From: an uncultured Eubacteriales bacterium | GTDB lineage: Bacteria > Bacillota > Clostridia > Oscillospirales > Acutalibacteraceae | Reading direction: 5' to 3' | Assembly (NCBI GenBank): GCA_934444695.1 | Contig: CAKSDF010000080.1 | Location: 1 to 8,656, forward strand | Length of the DNA: 8,656 bases | Part shown: one piece after another, positions 1 to 6,884 of the stretch | Layout of the letters: every line of letters starts with the position of its first letter | Numbering within the stretch: the first letter of the stretch is position 1 | Notes under the pieces: model-generated | What the model was told of the DNA's origin: nothing | Database searches by the model: none | What the model saw: the letters and a program-made list of their open reading frames with translations, nothing else | Position numbers and translations under genes: made by a program

Positions 1-350
1 CCGAACTCGTTTTCCGCCGCGTTTTTGCCGATTGAAACCACGGGAAGCTCCGCACCCATGACGCTGCGCAACCGAACCTCGTAGGAATTATCCACGGGAA
101 CCGAGCGGCTTATCTCCTGAACGGAGTCTATGCCTACGGAAATGTTGGCGCTTTGCAGAGCCTTATACGCCTTTGCAAAGGACTTGTCGATTTCCTTCTG
201 AATGGTGCGCGCGCTGTCTATTAAATCCATCATTTCCTTTATAAGGACATTTCTTTTTTTATCAAGCAAAACGTAGCCCTGGCGGCAAAGCTTTAAGGTG
301 TTTTCCGCATTTATAAGGTTACCCTTGGTAGGAAATAAATTTATATCCAT
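1..350 (-). CDS. atpD: V/A-type ATPase subunit D, central shaft (3' end outside window)
   Basis: Subunit D forms the long coiled-coil axle that turns inside the A3B3 head and carries torque to the K ring. Only the first 116 codons are present; the reading frame is open to the window edge, so the C-terminal helix is missing. The protein starts MDINLFPTKGNL, which fits the usual N-terminal 'PT+..L' pattern of the family, and continues as a charged helix (about residues 10-65) into a valine/serine-rich middle segment. The ATG at 350 lies two bases after the B stop codon, and its ribosome site GAGG is inside the last codons of B, which suggests translational coupling. Being directly after A and B is the standard A-B-D order. 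The assignment rests mainly on that position and the N-terminal pattern. Note that the V-type gene name atpD should not be confused with F-type atpD (beta). Confidence 0.9.
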   Translation of the reverse strand, partial: MDINLFPTKGNLINAENTLKLCRQGYVLLDKKRNVLIKEMMDLIDSARTIQKEIDKSFAKAYKALQSANISVGIDSVQEISRSVPVDNSYEVRLRSVMGAELPVVSIGKNAAENEF

Positions 351-352
351 AG

Positions 353-1732
353 CTATACCTCATAATACTTGTCAAGAATTTTCGTATCTATTCTTGTAAG
401 CTCCTCACGGGGCAGCATTCTTAAAAGTGTCCAGCCGATTTCTATGGTTTGGTTGATACTTCTGTTTTCATCTCTGCCCTGGGAAATAAAGTTTTGCTCA
501 AACGCCTTGCCGAAGCTTAAGTACTTCTTATCAAGGTCGGAAAGCTCGTCTTCACCGATAACCGAGGCAAGGGATCTTGCGTCCTGAACCTTGGCGCAGG
601 CGGCGAAAAGCTGGTTGGAAACGGCGGCGTGATCGGCTCTTGTCATATCGGCACCGATGCCGTCCTTCATAAGACGGGAAAGGGAGGGCAGCACGCCCAC
701 GGGAGGATAGACTCCGGTGGCATCGCGGGTGCGGTCGAGCACTATCTGCCCCTCGGTGATATATCCGGTAAGGTCGGGAACGGGGTGGGTGATGTCGTCG
801 TTAGGCATGGTGAGAATGGGCAGCTGGGTGACCGATCCTTTTTTACCCTTGATCATTCCGGCGCGCTCGTAAAGAGAAGCAAGGTCGGAATAAAGATATC
901 CCGGGAATCCGCGGCGGCTGGGAATCTCGCCCTTTGACGAGCTGAATTCGCGCACAGCCTCGGCATAGGCCGTCATATCGGTCATAACCACGAGAATGTG
1001 CATTCCAAGGTCAAAGGCCAGATATTCGGCGGCGGTCAGTGCAAGCTTGGGGGTCAAAATACGCTCGATAATGGGGTCGTTTGAAAGGTTTAAGAACATA
1101 ACAACCCGCTTTAAAACGCCAGAAGATTCAAAGGAGCGGCGGAAATATTCCGCAACGTCGTTTTTAACGCCCATTGCGGCGAAAACAACGGCAAATTCCT
1201 CTTCCTTGCCCGATTTGGACGAAAGCTTGGCCTGACGGACAATCTGAGCCGCAAGCTCGTTGTGTTTCATACCTGCGCCCGAGAAAATGGGCAGCTTTTG
1301 TCCGCGGATAAGGGTGGACATAGCGTCGATAGAGGAAATTCCCGTTTGTATAAAGTTTCTTGGATATTCTCGCGAAACGGGGTTGATGGGCGAGCCGTTG
1401 ACGTCTCTTCTTGCGGAGGAATATATCTCTCCAAGGCCGTCTCTCGGCTTTCCCGCGCCGCTGAAAACACGGCCGAGCATTTCGGGAGCGAGGGTCATTT
1501 CCATGGGGCGGGCGGTAAAGATGAGGCGGGTATCTTTAAGGGAAATTCCCGATGTGCCTTCAAAAACCTGCACCACCGCTTTGTCTCCCGCAAGCTCGAC
1601 CACACGGCCGACACGCTCTTGGCCGGAGGCGGTATATATTCTGACGACTTCTTCGTTTGCGACCCCTTCAACGCCCTCGAGGGCGATAAGAGAACCGCTT
1701 ATTTCTTTAAGTCCGATGTGTTCGGTAATCAA
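353..1732 (-). CDS. atpB: V/A-type ATPase subunit B, non-catalytic head subunit
   Basis: Subunit B alternates with A in the A3B3 head and supplies the arginine finger to the catalytic site. The 459-residue length is normal. Its P-loop position holds the degenerate SGAGMKHN (151-158), as expected for a subunit that does not hydrolyse ATP. The family blocks FIQTGISSID (127-136) and GQKLPIFSGAG (144-154) are present, and LPSLSRLMKDG (348-358) carries the expected arginine finger R353. The start is TTG at 1732: it is preceded by GGGAGGT seven bases away, and the resulting MITEHIGLKEISG lines up with the known N-terminus of Enterococcus NtpB as I recall it. The gene begins 15 bases after the A stop. 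The same TTG start type is used by A and by no other gene here. Confidence 0.97.
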   Translation of the reverse strand: MITEHIGLKEISGSLIALEGVEGVANEEVVRIYTASGQERVGRVVELAGDKAVVQVFEGTSGISLKDTRLIFTARPMEMTLAPEMLGRVFSGAGKPRDGLGEIYSSARRDVNGSPINPVSREYPRNFIQTGISSIDAMSTLIRGQKLPIFSGAGMKHNELAAQIVRQAKLSSKSGKEEEFAVVFAAMGVKNDVAEYFRRSFESSGVLKRVVMFLNLSNDPIIERILTPKLALTAAEYLAFDLGMHILVVMTDMTAYAEAVREFSSSKGEIPSRRGFPGYLYSDLASLYERAGMIKGKKGSVTQLPILTMPNDDITHPVPDLTGYITEGQIVLDRTRDATGVYPPVGVLPSLSRLMKDGIGADMTRADHAAVSNQLFAACAKVQDARSLASVIGEDELSDLDKKYLSFGKAFEQNFISQGRDENRSINQTIEIGWTLLRMLPREELTRIDTKILDKYYEV

Positions 1733-1739
1733 AAAATCG

Positions 1740-1746
1740 ACCTCCC
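1740..1746 (-). promoter_or_regulatory. Ribosome binding site deciding the TTG start of subunit B
   Basis: On the minus strand GGGAGGT sits seven bases before a TTG at 1732, immediately after the TAA stop of subunit A (1748-1750). No ATG in the frame lies at a comparable distance. The strength and spacing of this site, together with the conserved protein N-terminus that follows, fix the start. Confidence 0.85.
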
Positions 1747-1747
1747 T

Positions 1748-3511
1748 TTAGCGTTTGGAACGGTTTACGGCTGCCACGGTCTCGTCGATCTCTTTGTTGA
1801 GACGGTCGAAAGCGGCGGTGTCGTTGTTGCCGATGTCGCTCTTCATTTTAAGAAGCTTTTCGAAAATGCCTGTTTCGGTAAGCCTTGCGAGAGGAATGCC
1901 CGCGTCGGTGACGGTTTTGGCCTTTTCGTTGAGATTGAGTATTGTTTTCATCATAAGGAACTGCTTTTCGAGAGGAACGTATGTATCGTCCTTATGGTAG
2001 GCGTTTTGCTGCAAAAAGCCCACGCGTATGACCTTGGCGATTTCCATAATCAGCTTTTGATAATCGGGAAGAACATCCGATCCGATGAGCTTGACTATTT
2101 CCATAAGCGAGCTTTCTTCCCGCAGGATGGCCAGCATTTCGCCGCGGTATTTCATAAAGAGGGGATCGACGTTGGTATTGTACCAGTTTGAAAGGTCCCC
2201 GTCGTATTCCGAATAGCTTTCCATCCAGTTGATGGCCGGATAGTGTCTTGCATAGGCAAGGCTTTTATCAAGCGCCCAGAAGCAGCGGGTAAAGCGCTTG
2301 GTATTTTGAGTGACCGGCTCGGAAAAGTCGGAACCTTGAGGGGAAACGGCACCGATAACGGTTATGGAGCCTTCCTTTCCCGAAAGGGTCATAAAGTTGC
2401 CGGTGCGCTCGTAAAATGCTGAAAGACGGGAGGGAAGATAGGCGGGATAGCCTTCTTCGGCGGGCATCTCTTCAAGTCGGCCGGAAATTTCGCGCAGCGC
2501 CTCTGCCCAACGGGAGGTGGAGTCGGCCATCATGGCCACATCGTATCCCATATCGCGGTAGTATTCGGCCAGCGTGATGCCGGTGTATATTGATGCCTCA
2601 CGGGCGGCAACAGGCATATTGGAGGTATTGGCGATAAGCACGGTACGGTCTCTGAGCTCCTTGCCGGTTCTCGGATCGATAAGTCCGCCGAATTCGTCAA
2701 GAACCTGGGTCATTTCGTTTCCGCGTTCGCCGCAGCCGACGTAGATTATGATGTCGGCGTCGCACCATTTGGCAAGCTGATGCTGGGTCATTGTTTTGCC
2801 GGTTCCGAAGCCTCCGGGTATTGCGGCGGCTCCGCCCTTTGCGACGGGGAAGAGGGTGTCGATGACCCTCTGGCCGGTTATAAGGGGCTTATCCACCGTC
2901 AGACGCTCCTTGGTGGGGCGGGGCTGGCGGATGGGCCAAAACTGGCAAAGTGTAAGCTTTTTTTCGTTGCCGATCTTGTCCTTAATGGTGACAATGTGGT
3001 CGTTTAATTTGTATTTGCCGTTTTGAGCGGCAAAGGTAACCTCTCCCGAAAGGCCGGGAGCAAGCATAATCTTGTGTACAATGGCGGGAGTCTCGGGGCA
3101 GGTGGCATATACCTGACCTTCCTCAAGCCGGTCGCCCACCTTAACGGCCACGGTTACGTCCCATTCCTTTTCGGTGTTAAGGGGAGCGGTGGCGTTGCCG
3201 CGCTGTATGAAGGGACCGAATTTCTCCTCGATTTCGGGGAGGGGGCGTTCGATACCGTCGAATATATTTCTTAAAATTCCGGGACCGAGCACGAGGGCCA
3301 GGGGACTTCCCGAGGTAACGACCGGCTCGCCGGGTTTAAGGCCGGTGGTCACTTCGTAGACCTGAATGGTGGTGGTGTCATCCTTGATTCCGATGACCTC
3401 TCCGACCAACCGTTCATTGCCCACATAGACCATTTCCTGCATGGAAAAGCCCTCGGTTTCCTTGACCGTGACAACAGGACCGTTTATTCCGTAAATAACC
3501 TTTTTGTTCAA
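1748..3511 (-). CDS. atpA: V/A-type ATPase subunit A, catalytic head subunit
   Basis: Subunit A carries the ATP-hydrolysing or ATP-forming site. With a TTG start at 3511 the protein has 587 residues, the usual length. Visible are the N-terminal beta-barrel (about 1-70), the 'non-homologous' insert typical of V/A-type A subunits (about 110-190), the P-loop GGFGTGKT (233-240), VGCGERGNEM (258-267) with catalytic glutamate E262, NTSNMPVAAREASIYTGIT (295-313), ADSTSRWAEALREISGRLEE (329-348), and a helical C-terminal domain. An ATG at 3610 opens the same frame but would overlap the end of subunit E by 77 bases and add 33 residues with no family counterpart. The TTG has GGAGG eight bases upstream and gives LNKKVIYGINGPVV (initiator read as Met), a normal N-terminus. 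The gene follows E after 22 bases and precedes B. Confidence 0.98.
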   Translation of the reverse strand: MNKKVIYGINGPVVTVKETEGFSMQEMVYVGNERLVGEVIGIKDDTTTIQVYEVTTGLKPGEPVVTSGSPLALVLGPGILRNIFDGIERPLPEIEEKFGPFIQRGNATAPLNTEKEWDVTVAVKVGDRLEEGQVYATCPETPAIVHKIMLAPGLSGEVTFAAQNGKYKLNDHIVTIKDKIGNEKKLTLCQFWPIRQPRPTKERLTVDKPLITGQRVIDTLFPVAKGGAAAIPGGFGTGKTMTQHQLAKWCDADIIIYVGCGERGNEMTQVLDEFGGLIDPRTGKELRDRTVLIANTSNMPVAAREASIYTGITLAEYYRDMGYDVAMMADSTSRWAEALREISGRLEEMPAEEGYPAYLPSRLSAFYERTGNFMTLSGKEGSITVIGAVSPQGSDFSEPVTQNTKRFTRCFWALDKSLAYARHYPAINWMESYSEYDGDLSNWYNTNVDPLFMKYRGEMLAILREESSLMEIVKLIGSDVLPDYQKLIMEIAKVIRVGFLQQNAYHKDDTYVPLEKQFLMMKTILNLNEKAKTVTDAGIPLARLTETGIFEKLLKMKSDIGNNDTAAFDRLNKEIDETVAAVNRSKR

Positions 3512-3519
3512 AATTTTCG

Positions 3520-3524
3520 CCTCC
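3520..3524 (-). promoter_or_regulatory. Ribosome binding site deciding the TTG start of subunit A
   Basis: Minus-strand GGAGG lies eight bases before the TTG at 3511 and ten bases after the TAG stop of subunit E. It is the evidence for choosing the TTG over the in-frame ATG at 3610, which lies inside the E gene and would give a non-homologous extension. Confidence 0.85.
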
Positions 3525-3533
3525 GGTAAAGGA

Positions 3534-4124
3534 CTATTCAATGACAAGTCCCGAATTTTCCATAAACCACTTTTGCTGAGATGACAGCCGCTCGTCAAGA
3601 GAGTCGTCAATCATCATTTCTCCGTCAGCCGATTTGACGATTATTCCGCCAAGCTCGATGGAGTTGTCGATGTGCAGCGTTATGGAATTGCCGAGATAGG
3701 AGCAGATTTCGGCGGCATATTTTTTGTCGGCTTCTCTTAAGATAAGCTCGGCGCACTGGCCTTCCATCTGCTGTCTTATGTTTTGAGCCGACTTGATAAG
3801 CAACTGCTTGTAATCGTCGGTTCCTGTAAAAATCTTTATTTGTTCTTTGGCCTTTTCAAAAATTTCAAGGCGCACCTGCTCGCGGCGCTTAAACAGATCG
3901 GCACGAGCCTTGTTTTCGGCCGCCGAGATCTTGACTCCCGCTGCCGTATTTATTTCGGAAATGCGCTGACGTTTTGTGTTGGCTATTTCCGCATCGAGTC
4001 TTATTTTCGCCTTTTCGAGAGCTTCTTCAAGGCGTTTTTGAGCGTCGCCGACCGTCTGCTCGGCCAATGCCTTGGCATTGTCGCTCATGGCTTTCATTAT
4101 GACGTCTGTTTTTTCAACTGACAT
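3534..4124 (-). CDS. atpE: V/A-type ATPase subunit E, peripheral stalk
   Basis: Subunit E pairs with G/H to make the peripheral stalks that hold the A3B3 head still against subunit I. The 196-residue product has a long charged helix (about residues 10-105, with many Ala, Glu, Lys and Arg and few aromatic residues). A globular C-terminal domain follows, ending in the family block ELGGIIVKSADGEMMIDD (about 157-174). A GTG at 4133 would add three residues, but it overlaps the Shine-Dalgarno GAGGTG, which is correctly spaced for the ATG at 4124, so I use the ATG (MSVEKTDVIM). The stop codon of F (TGA) is itself part of that site, so E is probably coupled to F. In Enterococcus hirae E lies between K and C; here it lies between F and A. 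Its start region is nearly identical to that of subunit I. Confidence 0.94.
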   Translation of the reverse strand: MSVEKTDVIMKAMSDNAKALAEQTVGDAQKRLEEALEKAKIRLDAEIANTKRQRISEINTAAGVKISAAENKARADLFKRREQVRLEIFEKAKEQIKIFTGTDDYKQLLIKSAQNIRQQMEGQCAELILREADKKYAAEICSYLGNSITLHIDNSIELGGIIVKSADGEMMIDDSLDERLSSQQKWFMENSGLVIE

Positions 4125-4130
4125 TTTAAA

Positions 4131-4136
4131 CACCTC
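4131..4136 (-). promoter_or_regulatory. Ribosome binding site of subunit E overlapping the F stop codon
   Basis: The minus strand reads ATT TGA GGTG TTTAAA ATG: the TGA that ends subunit F supplies the GA of the GAGGTG site, and the ATG of E follows six bases later. Ribosomes ending on F would sit on the E start site. The GTG within the site was considered as an alternative start and rejected. Confidence 0.75.
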
Positions 4137-4443
4137 AAATCTTGATTCCGATTGCCTCTCGAATGTATTTTGTTATGGAGTCGCCCGATCTGCCCGATCC
4201 GTGTCTGTCGGGAATTTCTATGACAAGGGGTTTTGCACGGTGCAGCTTGAAATCGTCGATCTGTTCCTCTGCCAGAGAAACAAGTTTCTCGGTTATAAGC
4301 ACTGCACCGATCTGATCGTCGGCGGTGGCGTCTTCAAGAGCCTTAACTACCCCGTCCCTGTCGTGGACGATGACCCCTTCGATACCCGCAAGGCGCATAC
4401 CTAAAAGGGTGTCGTGATTGTCGCTGATAAGGGCAAAACGCAT
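4135..4443 (-). CDS. atpF: V/A-type ATPase subunit F, central shaft
   Basis: Subunit F is a small Rossmann-like protein that binds the D shaft and tunes rotation. Its 102 residues match the family length. The start MRFALISDNHDTLLGMRLAG resembles the 'D.dtv.GFrLaGi' pattern. It is followed by the core block DDQIGAVLITEKL (about 42-54) and IEIPDRHGSGRSGDSITKYI (about 74-93), the latter containing the conserved IP.+.GS and DSI segments near the C-terminus. The ATG at 4443 is preceded by the complete Shine-Dalgarno AAAGGAGGT at spacing seven, the strongest in the operon. It lies 25 bases after K, and its stop overlaps the ribosome site of E. In the Enterococcus hirae nomenclature this protein is NtpG. 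Confidence 0.95.
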   Translation of the reverse strand: MRFALISDNHDTLLGMRLAGIEGVIVHDRDGVVKALEDATADDQIGAVLITEKLVSLAEEQIDDFKLHRAKPLVIEIPDRHGSGRSGDSITKYIREAIGIKI

Positions 4444-4468
4444 TGCCGGTACCTCCTTTCAGCCGATC

Positions 4469-4903
4469 TTAGGCGTTGATTATCATAAAGGAGATGATAA
4501 CTCCGTAAAGTGCGAGGGTTTCGCCCAAAGCAACGAAGATAAGGGATTTACCGAAGGCCTTAGGATCCTCGGTGGTGGCGCCTATTGCGGCGGGGATGCC
4601 GGCGCCCAGAGCGATACCGCCGCCGATGGCAGCAATACCGGTACAAAGACCTGCGGCGAGATATTTAAGGCCGTCGCCGTTTGAGGTAACTGCAGCAGCT
4701 GCTGCGGCAGCGTCGCCGGTGTCGGCAAATGCAGTGACCGCTCCGGTTATGCAAAGGGCGGTTACTGCAACGAGGGTTGCAAAGTGTATTTTCATAGCCT
4801 TTGTGGGAGCTGCACCCTTTTTGTAGCAGCGCAGAGCGTTATAGATTGCAAAAAAGATGGCCACAGGGGGAATAAGGAACATTACAATAGAAAAGACAGA
4901 CAT
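4469..4903 (-). CDS. atpK: V/A-type ATPase subunit K, membrane rotor ring (c subunit) with two-helix N-terminal extension
   Basis: K subunits form the ring that carries ions through the membrane. The protein has 144 residues. The C-terminal part (about 79-144) is a classic c-type hairpin: glycine-rich helix YLAAGLCTGIAAIGGGIALG, polar loop TTEDPKAFGK (110-119), then FVALGETLALYG with the ion-binding glutamate E128. The N-terminal part is not a second copy of that hairpin: it has one helix (about 3-23), a basic loop (R25, K28, K29, K35, K38), and a second hydrophobic stretch (41-57) ending AFA (58-60). An alanine-rich linker with seven alanines (65-71) follows. The second stretch looks like a signal peptide. 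Removal after A60 would leave 84 residues, the size of a simple two-helix c subunit; without cleavage it is a four-helix subunit with one glutamate. The ATG has GGAGG at spacing nine. K follows I after an A+T-rich 47-base gap. Confidence 0.93.
   Translation of the reverse strand: MSVFSIVMFLIPPVAIFFAIYNALRCYKKGAAPTKAMKIHFATLVAVTALCITGAVTAFADTGDAAAAAAAVTSNGDGLKYLAAGLCTGIAAIGGGIALGAGIPAAIGATTEDPKAFGKSLIFVALGETLALYGVIISFMIINA
4692..4705. repeat. 14-base perfect palindrome in the alanine linker of K
   Basis: GCAGCAGCTGCTGC equals its own reverse complement. It falls on the alanine run of the K linker, where consecutive GCN codons alternate and so create the symmetry. It can fold as a hairpin and might be prone to slippage, but codon choice explains it adequately. 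Confidence 0.6.
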
Positions 4904-4950
4904 TTTAACATACCTCCGAAGATTTTAATAAAGGTTTTAGGTTTAAAAGA
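4904..4950 (-). promoter_or_regulatory. A+T-rich 47-base translation leader of subunit K
   Basis: This is the longest gap inside the operon; the others are 2 to 25 bases. Positions 4921-4950 contain only six G:C pairs in thirty. The K ribosome site GGAGG (4913-4917) follows on the minus strand. An unstructured A/U-rich stretch before a ring-subunit gene would fit the need for many more K copies per enzyme than of the other subunits; this role is inferred by comparison with the E. coli F-type atpE leader. I see no stable hairpin and no clear promoter within it. Confidence 0.45.
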
Positions 4951-6870
4951 TTAATATTTAATGGGCTTGAACTCATGTCCCGAGCCCTCAAAGAAACGGT
5001 TGAACATCTCGTAAAATTCGAGACGCAGGCTTTGCACTCCGACCAGCAGTCCTTCCAGCACAAGTACAAATATGTTTCCGAAAACGACCACTATCCAGAA
5101 TCCTACCGAATACTCGCCGAACATATTTGCAAGTGAGAAGAAAACGCTCATCATTCCAGCGTGAACAAGCACGAACGCGCCCACACGAAGGAAGGAAACG
5201 GTGTTGGTGACATAGGAAAGAATGGCTTCAAACAGCTCAAAGAATCCCTGAGTCATATAGCCGCCCCAGCTTTCGGGCTTCCAGTCCTCCTCGCCGTCGC
5301 AAAGCTTAATGAGGGGATCTTTAAGCCAGATGCAGGCTATGGGGATGACTATTCCGACTATGACAACGGGAAGAGTGGGAATACCAAGGGAGAGAATGGC
5401 GTTTGCCGCCAGCATGATCGCTCCGGCGTAGAAAAGCAGACCGCAAAGGCCGTTTTCCGAGAAGAGCGCTTCGCCGAATTCCCGCTGCTTGAGCTTGGAA
5501 TAGATGTTGAGTATCAGCGCAAGAAGCATAAGCACGACGCCTATTCCCACGGCGCTGTAAAGTATGGTCATAATGTTGGACATTATTTCGATGGGTTTAT
5601 GCTCGGGTGAGGCCACAAGCCCCAGCTTATAGTAGAGGGGATTGAATATTTCCTCAAACCCGAAGCATGAACCGAATACCAGTCCGAAGAAGGAACCGGC
5701 TATTCCGCAGGGAATAAGCAGCTTTCCGAGATCCATCTTTTTGAGCTTATACATAAAGTAGCCGACTAACGAAAGCACAAGTCCCTGGCCGAAATCGGCA
5801 AACATTATGCCGAAAAGCAGGGTGTATGTTATGGCCACGAAGGCGGTGGGATCGATCTCGCCGTATTTAGGCATTCCGAACATCTTTATGTAGAACTCGA
5901 AGGGACGGTGCAGAGCGGTGTTTTTGAGCTTTATGGGCGGAGAAAGCTTGGAAATGTTTTTGTTTTCGGTAAAGGAGACCGATATGCCGTCCTTGCCGTC
6001 GAAAAGCTCGGTCAGCCGCTGTGCATCGGGCTTTGGCACCCAGCCCATCATAACAAAATGATCGCCGTGGCGGGAAACGTATTTCCTCAGCTCAAATCTC
6101 GTGTTGAGCATACAGAGCTTGGAATAAAAGCTTTGTATGCTGTCGGTGCGGTTTTCAAAGTATGCCTTGAAATCGGCCTTTGTCTGCTCGGCCCGTGCGG
6201 CATCTTCTGCAAGCTGTTCATTAAGCAGCTCTATGGCTTCCGAGGGGGAGTCGACAGCGCCCGGGATATATATTTTCTCAAAAAGCAGTCCCGAGAAAAT
6301 TTTATCGACCTCTTTGGCATATTCGGTGGGCACGATGTACATTCCCCAGTAATAGTCGTTGTCGTGGGAGAAAGGATAGAAGATGACATCGGGGTTGTCG
6401 GCGTATGCTGCAAGCATTCTGTATCCTTCAAGGGGCAGCCGGCCGAATCTCACCGATACAAATTCCGTTTCAAAAAAGTCGTTTATTGGAATGTCGATGG
6501 TTTCAAAATGCCTCAGAATATGTATGCAGGATTTACAGTATTCCTGCTCCTTTTCTATCATAGCCAGCTCTTTTTGAAAACCGCTTATGTCCTTTTCAAT
6601 CTTGTCGACGTGAGCCTTTGCCTGTTCTCCCGAAAGGGGAAGTTCGTCGTATGCGCCCTCGGGAACGGTAATTCCCGCAGATTTTATGAGACCGTTCAAA
6701 CGATCGAGCTGAGCCTTGTAGGGATTGTCCTCGCTGAGCCGCGATGCACCGCTTATAAGCGACATGTTTTCGGGATGAAAGCATCCTGCGTCACGGCAAA
6801 GGTCGAGGGTCTCATCCAGCTTTTCAAAGCTTCCGCTGACCGTTGCAAGCTCCATTTTTTCAACTGACAT
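4951..6870 (-). CDS. atpI: V/A-type ATPase subunit I, membrane stator (a subunit)
   Basis: Subunit I holds the two ion half-channels beside the K ring and anchors the peripheral stalks. The protein has 639 residues. The soluble N-terminal half (1-325) contains coiled-coil stretches (about 80-112 and 210-240). The membrane half starts with the family signature FGMPKYGEIDPTAF (331-344), continues through several hydrophobic segments, and contains SYVTNTVSFLRVGAFVLVHA (552-571). R562 there is the conserved arginine facing the ring glutamate. The end, LEGLLVGVQSLRLEFYEMF followed by GSGHEFKPI, is also typical. The usual GD.GYG motif reads ADFGQG (358-363), a mild variation. The ATG at 6870 has GAGGTG five bases upstream and lies 14 bases after the stop of C. 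The first codons and ribosome site match those of subunit E. Confidence 0.97.
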   Translation of the reverse strand: MSVEKMELATVSGSFEKLDETLDLCRDAGCFHPENMSLISGASRLSEDNPYKAQLDRLNGLIKSAGITVPEGAYDELPLSGEQAKAHVDKIEKDISGFQKELAMIEKEQEYCKSCIHILRHFETIDIPINDFFETEFVSVRFGRLPLEGYRMLAAYADNPDVIFYPFSHDNDYYWGMYIVPTEYAKEVDKIFSGLLFEKIYIPGAVDSPSEAIELLNEQLAEDAARAEQTKADFKAYFENRTDSIQSFYSKLCMLNTRFELRKYVSRHGDHFVMMGWVPKPDAQRLTELFDGKDGISVSFTENKNISKLSPPIKLKNTALHRPFEFYIKMFGMPKYGEIDPTAFVAITYTLLFGIMFADFGQGLVLSLVGYFMYKLKKMDLGKLLIPCGIAGSFFGLVFGSCFGFEEIFNPLYYKLGLVASPEHKPIEIMSNIMTILYSAVGIGVVLMLLALILNIYSKLKQREFGEALFSENGLCGLLFYAGAIMLAANAILSLGIPTLPVVIVGIVIPIACIWLKDPLIKLCDGEEDWKPESWGGYMTQGFFELFEAILSYVTNTVSFLRVGAFVLVHAGMMSVFFSLANMFGEYSVGFWIVVVFGNIFVLVLEGLLVGVQSLRLEFYEMFNRFFEGSGHEFKPIKY

Positions 6871-6884
6871 TATATCACCTCAAA

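Noticed and set aside
1262..2191. 309-codon plus-strand open frame
   Set aside because: It lies opposite conserved parts of A and B; its protein shows no recognisable family and it is explained as an antisense shadow.
3512..3610. N-terminal extension of subunit A to an ATG at 3610
   Set aside because: It overlaps the end of E by 77 bases, adds 33 residues without family counterpart, and lacks the strong ribosome site that the TTG at 3511 has.
4125..4133. GTG start of subunit E at 4133
   Set aside because: The GTG is part of the Shine-Dalgarno GAGGTG that serves the ATG at 4124; no separate site at proper spacing precedes the GTG.
5908..6867. 319-codon plus-strand open frame
   Set aside because: It is wholly antisense to the N-terminal half of subunit I, with no recognisable domain, so it is treated as a shadow.
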